DNA of 56,654 nt, from contig JACRCU010000484.1 in NCBI GenBank assembly GCA_016218865.1, positions 1 through 56,654 of the forward strand, given 5' to 3'. The position numbers were made by a program, and so were the translations under genes. Numbering within the stretch: the stretch's first letter is position 1; the number at the start of each line of letters is the position of its first letter. This DNA comes from Deltaproteobacteria bacterium. Its GTDB lineage: Bacteria > Myxococcota_A > UBA9042. The notes beneath the pieces were generated by a model that was not told the DNA's origin, did no database searches, and worked only from the letters and a program-made list of their open reading frames with translations. Below are positions 28,869 through 40,240 of this stretch, one piece after another.

Positions 28869-29046
28869 GGCCGCGATCCGCGCCACGAAACCGCTCGTCA
28901 CCGCCGGCCGCTCGGCTCGGCAGCGAAACCTCAACACGAATCGGGTCGTTGGGATCGAGCGATTGGCGCGCTCTGCGCAGACACTCGCAGCTAGCGCGCA
29001 CGGGGCCACGGCGGCGTAGCGGGACACCCAGACAATTGACTGGAAT

Positions 29047-29601
29047 TTAGAAGGGCTTGCGGAACTGTAGGCCGAACGGCGACAGGCTGGTGACGCGCAC
29101 CGTACTGCCGGCGATTTCCAGGGTGGTGAACTGCCGGGTCAGGGCGGCCACGTCGATCTGGGGCGCGATGACCGCCTGGCCGGGCTCGGCGTTGCCGATG
29201 AGGCTGGCCGAGCGCACGCACAGGTCGCAGCGCACGTCGCGGCCCGAGACGCGGGCGGCGTGGCGATCGAGCCAGTCTTTGTTGCTGTAGGTGAGCGGAC
29301 TGCCGCCGTCTTCGCCACCGGCGAGCGCCGCCACGATGCCGACGTGCGACACCACGGAACCCGCCTCGTGCTGGGTGGTTGGGGCTTGGGCGCGGTGGCG
29401 CCGATGGCCGTGTGGGCGCGCCCAAGCCGCCGAAGCGAGCAAGGTGCCGGCGAGCGCGCTCAACGCGAGCAACGTCAACGGCAGCCGGGACCGCCGCAGC
29501 GGTCGCGCAGGACATGGAACACGGTCGGACTGGGCTATCCTCACGGGCACCTCAACATCTCTTTCCACACTACAAATCCGTGACGCGATTTGCAAGCACA
29601 A
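29047..29601 (-). CDS. Hypothetical exported protein
   Basis: Hydrophobic segment LPLTLLALSALAGTLLASAAWA; no recognised family. Confidence 0.4.
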   Translation of the reverse strand: MCLQIASRICSVERDVEVPVRIAQSDRVPCPARPLRRSRLPLTLLALSALAGTLLASAAWARPHGHRRHRAQAPTTQHEAGSVVSHVGIVAALAGGEDGGSPLTYSNKDWLDRHAARVSGRDVRCDLCVRSASLIGNAEPGQAVIAPQIDVAALTRQFTTLEIAGSTVRVTSLSPFGLQFRKPF

Positions 29602-29703
29602 AGATCATGAAGAGATGTGGCGGGTCGTGGGCGCCGCGCCTTTGCCCGCTCGCAGCCACAGTGGCACAATGGGGCTGCGGCTCCCTGCCGATGCGAGCGC
29701 CCC

Positions 29704-30843
29704 ATGGCCAACGAGACTCCGCCGTTCGTCAGCGGGACCCCGCTGCAACCCCACGTACTGCAAGGCCCTCTGCTGGGTCTGGCCGGCCGCGATGCGCCCC
29801 TGCCGGCCCGCCAGCGCGTGGCCCGCGCCGCCCTGCCCGCCCCGCCAGACGTGCTGGTGCCGGCGCTGCTGTTCCTGACCCAGGATCCCGAGATTGAAAT
29901 TCGCAAGCTGGCCAAGGAATCGCTGGCGTCGATGCCGATCGAAGTGCTGGGACCCGTGCTGGCGGCGATGAAGGAACCGGCGCTGTTCGATACCGCCGCC
30001 CGCGCGCTGATACGGGTTCCCAAGGCCGCGCGGGCAATCGCCCTGAACGCCGGTTGCGCCGACGACACGCTGCGCTGGATGGCGAGCGCCGCCGACCCGG
30101 ACACGGTGCAGGCGATTGGCCGCAACCACGTGCGCGCCCTGCGCTATCCGGCCATCATCGAGGCGATCTACCTGAACCCGCTGGCGCCGCAGAGCTTGGT
30201 GCAGGACCTGTTCGATCTGGCGGTGCGCGCCGGCGTCAACCTGGACCATGTGCCCGGGTTCCGCGAAGCCAAGGCGATGCTGGTGGGCGAGGAGCCCGCC
30301 GACGAGGAAAAGGGCCTGTCGGACGCGGAGTTTGCCTCGGCGATGCTGATGGCGATGGGCCAAGGCGAGCGCGCCATCCACCACGCCGAGAATACCGACG
30401 GCACCGCGACGACCGAGCGCGAGACCGGCAGCCTGGCCGCGCTGCTGTCGCGCATGAGCGTGGCGCAGAAGATCCGCATCGCCATGGTGGGCGACGCCGC
30501 GACGCGCAAGCTGCTGATCCGCGACCCGAAGAAGATGGTGGCGTTTGCCGTGCTGAAGTCGCCGCGCTTGACCGAAGGCGAGATCACCGCGTTTGCCTCG
30601 AACAAGGCGCTGAGCGAAGACATCCTGGCGAGCATTGCCCGCAACCGCCAGTGGACCAAGGACTATGCCACCCGCAAGGCGCTGGTGTTCATCCCCAAGA
30701 CGCCGCTGTCGCTGAGCATGCAGTTCCTGCGCACCCTTAGCCAGAAGGACATGAAGGACTGCTCGGGCTCGCGCGACGTGAACCCCACCGTGGCGCGCAC
30801 CGCCAAGCGGATCCTGACCGAAGCCAACGAGAAGAAAGGGTAG
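29704..30843 (+). CDS. HEAT-repeat-like conserved hypothetical protein
   Basis: MANETPPFVSGTPLQPHVLQG... helical repeats (PALLFLTQDPEIEIRKLAKESLASMPIEVLGPVLAAMKE). ATG at 29704 chosen. Confidence 0.65.
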   Translation: MANETPPFVSGTPLQPHVLQGPLLGLAGRDAPLPARQRVARAALPAPPDVLVPALLFLTQDPEIEIRKLAKESLASMPIEVLGPVLAAMKEPALFDTAARALIRVPKAARAIALNAGCADDTLRWMASAADPDTVQAIGRNHVRALRYPAIIEAIYLNPLAPQSLVQDLFDLAVRAGVNLDHVPGFREAKAMLVGEEPADEEKGLSDAEFASAMLMAMGQGERAIHHAENTDGTATTERETGSLAALLSRMSVAQKIRIAMVGDAATRKLLIRDPKKMVAFAVLKSPRLTEGEITAFASNKALSEDILASIARNRQWTKDYATRKALVFIPKTPLSLSMQFLRTLSQKDMKDCSGSRDVNPTVARTAKRILTEANEKKG

Positions 30844-30847
30844 TCGA

Positions 30848-32338
30848 CTACTTGGCTGCCGCGACCGGCTTGCCGTCGCTGTCGAGCGCCTGCGCGGTCT
30901 GGCCCTTCAGCGGCCCTTCGGCCAGCAGCGCCTGCACTTGCGGGCCGATCGCCTTGAGGTCGCCGACAATCAGCACCACCAGGTGGTCGTAGTCCAGGTG
31001 CGCCGCTGCGGCCTTCTGCACTGCACCGAGGTCGACCGCCTGCAGCCGCGCCACATGGCCGTCGTACCAGTCTAGCGGCAGCCCGTAGTACGCCAAGCCC
31101 TGGAAGGTGCTGGCGATCGAGCGGCCGGTCGACCAGCGCGCCGGCAGCGACAGGATCGACCCCTCTTTTTCGCGGGCCAGCTCGTCGGCGGTCGCCGGAG
31201 CAGCGCGCAGCGTGGCGATCTCGCTCAGCATCTCGCGGACCGACGGCCCGCTGGCGTCGGCGCGAACCGAGGCCGACAAGCTGAGCAGGCTGCCGCCGCG
31301 CCGGTATTGATAGCCGCCACCGGCGCCGTAGGCCCAGCCGTGCTTCTCGCGCAAGTTCATGTTGATACGGCTGGAAAAGCCCGAGCCGAGCACGCCCATC
31401 ATCAGCTGGGTCGCCTCGTAGTCGGCGGCCGAGCGCTCGGGCCCCTGGCCCAGTACCTGCACCACGGTCTGCTCGGCGCCGGGCACGTCGACGGTGAACA
31501 CCCGGCCCGCGGGCGGCTGCGGGGCGCCGATCGGCGCGAGCTGGGCAGCCGGGGTCTTCCACTCGGCAAACCGCGCCTGCCACGCCTTGGCCAGCGCCGC
31601 GCGGGTCACGTCGCCGACTACGTAAAGGCGCGCGCCCTCTGGCGAAAGCGCGGCGGCGTGCTGCTGACAGCCGGCCACGTCCAGGGCCGCCAGGCTCGCC
31701 TCGGTGCTCAGGCGCCCCCAGGCCTGCGGGCCAAACGCCACGGGACCGACCACCCGCTGGGCCACCGCGGCCGGGTTGCCGCGCGCCTGCATCAGCGACG
31801 CCTTGCGGCGGGCGACGATGCGCGCCAGCTCGTCGGCCCTGAGCCCAGGGCGCAGCAAGCTGTCGGCCAGTAAATCGAGCGCCGGAGCCAGGTTGCGCGA
31901 CAGGACCGCCAGTTGCAGCCCCTGCTGGTCCACACCGCTCCAAGCGTCGATGCTGGCGGCCAGATCGGCCTGGGCCTCGGCGAATTGCACTTTGTCCAGC
32001 TTGGCGGTGCCGGAGCCGAGCAGCTGCATGCAGGCGCTGGCCTGGCCTTCGCGACCGGGCGGATCCCAGGCGGAGCCACCTGCGAGCACCAATTCCATCG
32101 ACACGGTCGGCAGTTCGTGGCGCTCGACCAGCACGACCTCGACGGGCCCGGCGCGGAACACTTGCGGCTTGGGCGTGGCCACCGCCTTGGCGGGTCCAGG
32201 CACCGGTGCCGTGGCGCGCCACGCCTCGGGGTCGGCGGCGGCCTCGGCGGCCCAGCCCTGGGGAACGGCACTGCTGGCCACGAGCGCCGCCAGCCCAAAA
32301 GCGACAGAACTTGTCGCGCACCTGCGGAACTGCATCAT
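30848..32338 (-). CDS. M16-family peptidase-like subunit lacking HxxEH (probably non-catalytic)
   Basis: MELVLAGGSAWDPPGREGQASACMQLLGSGT aligns with the M16 active-site region, but HxxEH is absent; SSRINMNLREKHGWAYGAGGGYQYRRGGSLLSLSASVRAD typical of M16 C-terminal half. Confidence 0.85.
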   Translation of the reverse strand: MMQFRRCATSSVAFGLAALVASSAVPQGWAAEAAADPEAWRATAPVPGPAKAVATPKPQVFRAGPVEVVLVERHELPTVSMELVLAGGSAWDPPGREGQASACMQLLGSGTAKLDKVQFAEAQADLAASIDAWSGVDQQGLQLAVLSRNLAPALDLLADSLLRPGLRADELARIVARRKASLMQARGNPAAVAQRVVGPVAFGPQAWGRLSTEASLAALDVAGCQQHAAALSPEGARLYVVGDVTRAALAKAWQARFAEWKTPAAQLAPIGAPQPPAGRVFTVDVPGAEQTVVQVLGQGPERSAADYEATQLMMGVLGSGFSSRINMNLREKHGWAYGAGGGYQYRRGGSLLSLSASVRADASGPSVREMLSEIATLRAAPATADELAREKEGSILSLPARWSTGRSIASTFQGLAYYGLPLDWYDGHVARLQAVDLGAVQKAAAAHLDYDHLVVLIVGDLKAIGPQVQALLAEGPLKGQTAQALDSDGKPVAAAK

Positions 32339-33699
32339 CGCCCACCCCCTTGACCCGGCGTCGCCGCCTTGGCGGGCACCGAAAAGACGGCTGCGCGCCG
32401 GTCTGGCATCAAGGTGCTGGCGACCGCGGCGGCAATCGACTGCGGCGTGGCACCGCGGTAGCGCTGCAGATCCTGGGCCAGCGCATCGGTCTTGCCCAAG
32501 TAGTGCTGGTAGGCCTGCAGCACTTCGCAGCGGTTCATCAGCCCTTCCAAGCCCCACACGAAGGCGCTCTCTACGTCGAGCACGGCCCGGTTGCGCTCGG
32601 CGGCGCTCGGCGGCTCCTTGGCCAGCCGCGCCAGCTCCTCGTCGATGACCTTCAGCACCGCGTCGCGCGAGGCGCCCGGCTTCAGGTCGACGATCACGTG
32701 GAACACCGACGACAGTTGCTGGCTGCCCTGGTAGACCGCCACGCTCTGGGCGCTCTGGTCCTGGTGCACCAAGCGCTTGTACAGACGCCCAGTTCCGCCG
32801 TGCCCCAGGATGTGCGCCGCCAGATCCAGGTCGGCATCGCCCGGCTTGTACATCGCCGGCGAGTGCCACGCCAGGTGGATGCGCTCCAGGCGCGCCAGCG
32901 GGTCGCTCACGGTCTGCTCTTGCGCCGCGCTGAGTTGCGGGGTGGCGACCGGCCGATGCTGCGGCGCGGGCGCCTTGGGCAGCGTGCCGAACCACTTGTT
33001 CAGCGCAGCCTTGGCTTGCTTGGGGTCGAAGTCGCCGGCCAGGCACAGGGTGGCATTGCTGGGCACGTACCACTGCTTGAAGAACGACTGCACGTCGTCC
33101 ACGCTCGCGGCTTGCAGGTCTTCGTGGCGGCCAATCGTCATGTAGCGATAGGGATGCCCTTCGGGGTAGAGCATCTGCGAAATGGCAAAGCGTTCCTTGC
33201 CATACGGCACGTTGTCGTAGCGCTGGCGCCGCTCGTTGCGCACCACTTCGCGCTGATTGTCCAGCGACTTCTGGTTGAGCGTGTCCAGCAGCCAACCCAT
33301 GCGGTCCGACTCGAGCCGCAGCGCCGTCTCCAGATGGTGGCTGGGCACCTGCTCGAAGTAGTTGGTGCGGTCGGTGTTGGTGGTGCCGTTGATCTGGCTG
33401 GCGCCGGCCTTCTTCAGGATCTCGAAGTGCACGTCTTCGCCGATGTGCTTGGCGCCCTGGAACATCATGTGCTCGAACAGGTGCGCAAATCCGGACTTGC
33501 CCGGCACCTCGTCGCCCGAGCCCACGTGGTACCACACGTCGACCGCCACCAACGGCACGCTGCGGTCGGGCACGAGCACCACCTGCAGCCCCGAGGGCAA
33601 GGTGAAGACTTCGTGCTTGATTTTGGGCGTGTCGTCGGCCGCCGCCGCGCTGGCCCACAGGACTACAGGGGCCAGCAAAGCCCACACTCTCGTTCTCAT
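32335..33699 (-). CDS. M16-family zinc metallopeptidase (active HxxEH)
   Basis: GKSGFAHLFEHMMFQGAKHIGE; signal peptide MRTRVWALLAPVVLWASAAAA; ATGA overlap with the next gene. Confidence 0.92.
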   Translation of the reverse strand: MRTRVWALLAPVVLWASAAAADDTPKIKHEVFTLPSGLQVVLVPDRSVPLVAVDVWYHVGSGDEVPGKSGFAHLFEHMMFQGAKHIGEDVHFEILKKAGASQINGTTNTDRTNYFEQVPSHHLETALRLESDRMGWLLDTLNQKSLDNQREVVRNERRQRYDNVPYGKERFAISQMLYPEGHPYRYMTIGRHEDLQAASVDDVQSFFKQWYVPSNATLCLAGDFDPKQAKAALNKWFGTLPKAPAPQHRPVATPQLSAAQEQTVSDPLARLERIHLAWHSPAMYKPGDADLDLAAHILGHGGTGRLYKRLVHQDQSAQSVAVYQGSQQLSSVFHVIVDLKPGASRDAVLKVIDEELARLAKEPPSAAERNRAVLDVESAFVWGLEGLMNRCEVLQAYQHYLGKTDALAQDLQRYRGATPQSIAAAVASTLMPDRRAAVFSVPAKAATPGQGGGR

Positions 33700-33879
33700 C
33701 GCCGCCTCGGTCGTCGGTTGGGTCGCGGGTCCGCGCCCAGTGTGGCGCAGAACAGGGCTACAAGGAAGCAGCCCGCCGCGACATTCCCGCGGAACCGGCG
33801 CGACCGCCGATACCGGTTGCGACAGGGCGGCGATGTGGGCAGGATGGAGCGACCCGGCGCCGGTGCGAGCGGGCCAAGG

Positions 33880-35706
33880 ATGCCAATGCGCAAGCTCGTT
33901 TGGATGGTGCTGGTGCCGGCCCTGGGCACGCTGTGGGCGGCGCCGCTGCTGGCCATGACGCTGGCGGTCAGCTACTTCGACAACCGCTCGGGCCAGGATC
34001 AGTGGCAGCCGCTGAGCAAGGGCCTGGCCGACATGCTGATCACCGACCTGGCCGAGACGGACGGCGTCACGGTGGTCGAGCGCGAGCGCCTGCAAGCGGT
34101 GCTGGGCGAGATCCAGCTGGGCAAGGGCAAATTCATCGACCCGGCCACGGCGCAGAAGCTGGGCAAGGGCCTGGGGGCGACCCATGTGATGACGGGCAGT
34201 TACCAGCTGTCCGGCAACAAAGTGCGCATCGACGCCCGCGCCATCGAGGTCGCGACCGGCGCCGTGCGCGTGACGGCGGAGCACACCGGTCCGGCCGACG
34301 ACGTGTTCGCGGTGGAGTCGAAACTGGCCGAAAAGCTGCGCGAAGGCCTGACCCTGAAGCGGCGCGGCGAGGCCAAGAAGCCGACCAAGGTCTCGGCCGA
34401 CGAGGTGCGCACCTACGGCTTGGGGCTGGAGGCCATCGACGACGGCCACATGGACGAGGCGCGGCGCATCTTGGGCGCCCTGGCCATGCAGCGGCCGGAC
34501 TTCGCCCAAGTTCAGCGCGGTCTTGAGCAACTCTCCCGACGAATCAAGACGTTGCTTGACCAATCCAAGTACGCGCCCGAAAAGATCGTGGCCCTGGCGG
34601 GGCAGATCGAGGCCGGCAAGCTGGATGCCTGCGGCCCGCTGATGAACGAGCTGATGCAGCTGCAGGGGGCGGCGACGCGCGCGGCCGTGACCATCTTGAA
34701 CCCGGCGAGCGGCGACCGCGCCGAGGTCCAAAAGACGCTGGCGGCGTTCTACGCGGTGACCCTGCTGCTGCTCGACAAGCCACCGCTGAGCCAGCCGATC
34801 TGCCCGGGCGCGCAGTCGCCGGCAGCCACGTCGCTGTCGCTGTTCCTGTTCACCATGCACATGCCGGCCAAGCAGGTGATGGACTGCCACCCGCTGATGT
34901 TGGCCCAGGCCCCCAACCCCAAGCAGCGCCAGGATCAGTGCGACCGCGTGCTCAAGCGTGTGCCCGACCTCGCCGATGCCCAAGGTCGCGTGCTGGTGGC
35001 GGCCGCCGACTACCCGGCGCTGATGGTGCAGCTGGGCCAGGTGATGATCGAGCGCTTCCCCAACTCGGCGTATCTGCAGTCACTTCTGCCGATCGTCCAG
35101 AGCTACGTGGAGTTCTTGAAGGTGACGGCCCTGTCCGGCCCGGCGCGGCAGCAGGCCATCGACCGCGGCATCGTCGACAAGGCCCGCCAGCAGGTGGCGC
35201 AAGCCACGGCCTATGCCGATATGTACCTGGCCATCCTGCAGATTCCGCAGCAGCCGGCCCTGCGCGCCTCGATCGCTCCCGGCACCGCGCGCTTGACCCT
35301 GGGCCTGAGCGAGGGCGACATCACCATGGGCACCGCGCGCATCGAGCTGTCGGTCGACGGCGGCAAGACCTGGCCGCACCGCTGGCCGCTCAAGGGCGAG
35401 GCGCCGGGGGCGGCGTCGGCGTCGGTCAAGCTCGCCGTAGCGCCGGGCAGCAAGCTGCTGGTGGGGCTGGCCGAGCGGCTGCGGCGCGACGGCACGCCCG
35501 AGTTCGACCACGTCGCCCGCTGGTATCAGACTGCGGTGTGGCTGGGCACCGAGTCGACCGCCGCAACCGTGGGCAACGCCATGTTCCGCCTGGTGGCGCT
35601 GGACGACAGCGAGCTGGTGCGCTGCCCGGTTCAGCACGACGCCGAGACCAGCGACCGCACCGAAGGCGCGTGGCTGTTCGCCAAGGCCATGTGCAAGGCG
35701 CCGTAA
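33880..35706 (+). CDS. CsgG/LpoB-like exported protein with TPR-like region
   Basis: LAVSYFDNRSGQDQWQPLSKGLADMLITDLAETDGVTVVERERLQAVLGEIQLGKGKFIDPATAQKLGKGLGATHVMTGSYQ. ATG 33880 or 33886. Confidence 0.75.
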   Translation: MPMRKLVWMVLVPALGTLWAAPLLAMTLAVSYFDNRSGQDQWQPLSKGLADMLITDLAETDGVTVVERERLQAVLGEIQLGKGKFIDPATAQKLGKGLGATHVMTGSYQLSGNKVRIDARAIEVATGAVRVTAEHTGPADDVFAVESKLAEKLREGLTLKRRGEAKKPTKVSADEVRTYGLGLEAIDDGHMDEARRILGALAMQRPDFAQVQRGLEQLSRRIKTLLDQSKYAPEKIVALAGQIEAGKLDACGPLMNELMQLQGAATRAAVTILNPASGDRAEVQKTLAAFYAVTLLLLDKPPLSQPICPGAQSPAATSLSLFLFTMHMPAKQVMDCHPLMLAQAPNPKQRQDQCDRVLKRVPDLADAQGRVLVAAADYPALMVQLGQVMIERFPNSAYLQSLLPIVQSYVEFLKVTALSGPARQQAIDRGIVDKARQQVAQATAYADMYLAILQIPQQPALRASIAPGTARLTLGLSEGDITMGTARIELSVDGGKTWPHRWPLKGEAPGAASASVKLAVAPGSKLLVGLAERLRRDGTPEFDHVARWYQTAVWLGTESTAATVGNAMFRLVALDDSELVRCPVQHDAETSDRTEGAWLFAKAMCKAP

Positions 35707-35727
35707 AGCTTAGTGGAGTAAAAGGAA

Positions 35728-36372
35728 CTACACGGCGCGGTCGCCCTTGTTCTCGCGGCCGTCGATGGTCGACAGGACCTTCTCGATCGCCGCGGCGGCC
35801 TGGGCGATGTTCTCTTCGTCGCCGCCCAGCCAGATGCGGCCGAAGGCGCCAAAGGTAATCATTTCCAGGACTTTGATATTGGCGGCTTTCTCGGCCTCGT
35901 TGGTGGCGAGCAGCGCGTAGCCAGCCGGGTGGACCTCGACCGTCAGCATGGTCTGGCCCTCCAAGATCATGTCGCCGTGGCGCATCCGGTTGATCAGCAT
36001 GGTGTGATAACCCTGGATACCCGTGATGGTCTGCGAAGTCATCACCCGCGGCTTCATCCGCTCTTGGGCGGTGATGCCGTAGTGGTCGAGCACCGCATCG
36101 GCGGCAGCGCGCACCTGACCCTGGTCGGTGTGGTGGACTTCCAGCATGCCAAAGGCGCGCTCGACGATCTGCATGCCCGGAATCACGCTGGTTTGCTTGA
36201 GCACCGCGTCGGTCACGTTGTTGATCGACATGCCGGGGGCCACCTCGACCAGCAGCGCCGCCTGGCCTTCCAGGGGCAGGAAGCCGCGGGCGATGGTCGC
36301 GACGAAGCTGGCCGTCTGCGGTTGCAGCACGTCGATCAGGGTGAAGGTGCGAAGTTCGATGCCGGCGGCCAT
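35728..36372 (-). CDS. Putative circularly permuted tandem BMC-domain (EutL-like) microcompartment shell protein
   Basis: 214 aa with two BMC-like halves, each preceded by a helical/permuted segment: LIDVLQPQTASFVATIARGFLPLEGQAALLVEVAPGMSINNVTDAVLKQTSVIPGMQIVERAFGMLEVHHTDQGQVRAAADAVLDHYG, and MLINRMRHGDMILEGQTMLTVEVHPAGYALLATNEAEKAANIKVLEMITFGAFGRIWLGGDEENIAQAAAAIEKVL. Confidence 0.6.
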   Translation of the reverse strand: MAAGIELRTFTLIDVLQPQTASFVATIARGFLPLEGQAALLVEVAPGMSINNVTDAVLKQTSVIPGMQIVERAFGMLEVHHTDQGQVRAAADAVLDHYGITAQERMKPRVMTSQTITGIQGYHTMLINRMRHGDMILEGQTMLTVEVHPAGYALLATNEAEKAANIKVLEMITFGAFGRIWLGGDEENIAQAAAAIEKVLSTIDGRENKGDRAV

Positions 36373-36469
36373 GGCGTTCCCCCGCGCAAGTGCGCTGTTG
36401 CGGCGTTGTAGTCCAGCGGGCCGGCGAGGTCAAACCGCGGGCGAGTGCAGCCACAACTCCGTTATTAAT

Positions 36470-37333
36470 TCAAGGCTTTGCCTGCACGTCGCGCACCGGC
36501 AGCTCCACGTTGTCGATGAGCCGCGTGGCTCCATAGCGCGCCGCCACCAGCGCCCGGCCCGCGACCGAAAAATCGTCCAGCGGTTCCAGGCTTTCGGCCT
36601 GCACCAGCCCCACGTACTCGGGCTGGCCACCGCTGGCCGCGATGGTGGCGAGCAGCTCGGCCTGCAACTCGGCCGGTGCGCGCGCGGTAGACGCCACCTG
36701 CTGCTGCAAGTGCCAAAGACCCTTCGAGATCGCCAGAGCGTTCGACCGCTGTTCGGCCGACAGGTAGACGTTGCGCGAGCTCATCGCCAAGCCGTCGGGC
36801 TCGCGGACGATGGGCGCGCCCAAAATCTCGGCTGGATGGTCCAGGTCGCGACACATCTGCCGGATCACCTGCAGCTGTTGCCAGTCCTTTTGGCCAAAGA
36901 TGGCCACGTCGGCGCCGGTCTGGTTCAGCAGCTTCAGCACCACTGTGGCCACGCCGCGGAAGTGCCCGGGCCGGCTGGCGCCGCACCAGCGCTGCGAGAC
37001 CTGCTCCACTTCCACGTGCGTCTGGAACCCGTCCGGATACATCCCTGGCACGTCGGGGTGGTACACGGCGTCGACGCCGCGGGCCTCGCACAGGGCGCAA
37101 TCGGTGGGGAACTGCCGCGGGTAGCGGCCGAAGTCCTCGTTCGGCCCGAATTGCAGCGGATTGACGAAGATCGTCACCACCACGCGGTCGGCGTGCGGGC
37201 GGATCTGGTCCACCAGCTGCAAGTGGCCCTCGTGCAAGGCGCCCATGGTCGGCACCACGCCGATGCGCAGGCCGGCGCGATGCTGTTCGGTGTGCCACTG
37301 CCGCAGCGCGTGGGGATTCGTCAGGATTTGCAT
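36470..37333 (-). CDS. panC: Pantothenate synthetase
   Basis: GVVPTMGALHEGHLQLV; VVVTIFVNPLQFGPNEDFGRYPR; GHFRGVATVVLKL; FGQKDWQQLQVIRQM; SSRNVYLS. Confidence 0.97.
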   Translation of the reverse strand: MQILTNPHALRQWHTEQHRAGLRIGVVPTMGALHEGHLQLVDQIRPHADRVVVTIFVNPLQFGPNEDFGRYPRQFPTDCALCEARGVDAVYHPDVPGMYPDGFQTHVEVEQVSQRWCGASRPGHFRGVATVVLKLLNQTGADVAIFGQKDWQQLQVIRQMCRDLDHPAEILGAPIVREPDGLAMSSRNVYLSAEQRSNALAISKGLWHLQQQVASTARAPAELQAELLATIAASGGQPEYVGLVQAESLEPLDDFSVAGRALVAARYGATRLIDNVELPVRDVQAKP

Positions 37334-37380
37334 CGGGTCTCGCAGTGGAGCGGCCTAGGCGGGCTCGGCGCCCGTCGTCC

Positions 37381-38352
<972 letters not shown>

Positions 38353-38474
38353 CGGGTGGCCTCCTGGGTTTGGTAGACCCCACCATGGGTTCACGGTAAG
38401 GGATCGCCGCAGCAAAAGGCAAGCCGGATCGGACCAGCTGGGGATGCCGCCGTCGATTTTGCCGACGCGAGCGA

Positions 38475-40043
<1,569 letters not shown>

Positions 40044-40240
40044 GGCCTACCTGCGGGGCGCGCAAAAGAAGCGGGCGCGCCTGTTTAGCCCGGTTGGCCG
40101 GCGGATTCAAGCACGCGCCGCGTCCGATCCGCCAGTCTGCGACGGAATAACTCAGCAAATTCGCTCCGTGGAAAATGGCTACCACCCTATGCTAGCCTCC
40201 ATCCTCGCTTTTTGCGCCGCCATCGCCATTGGGAGACGAC

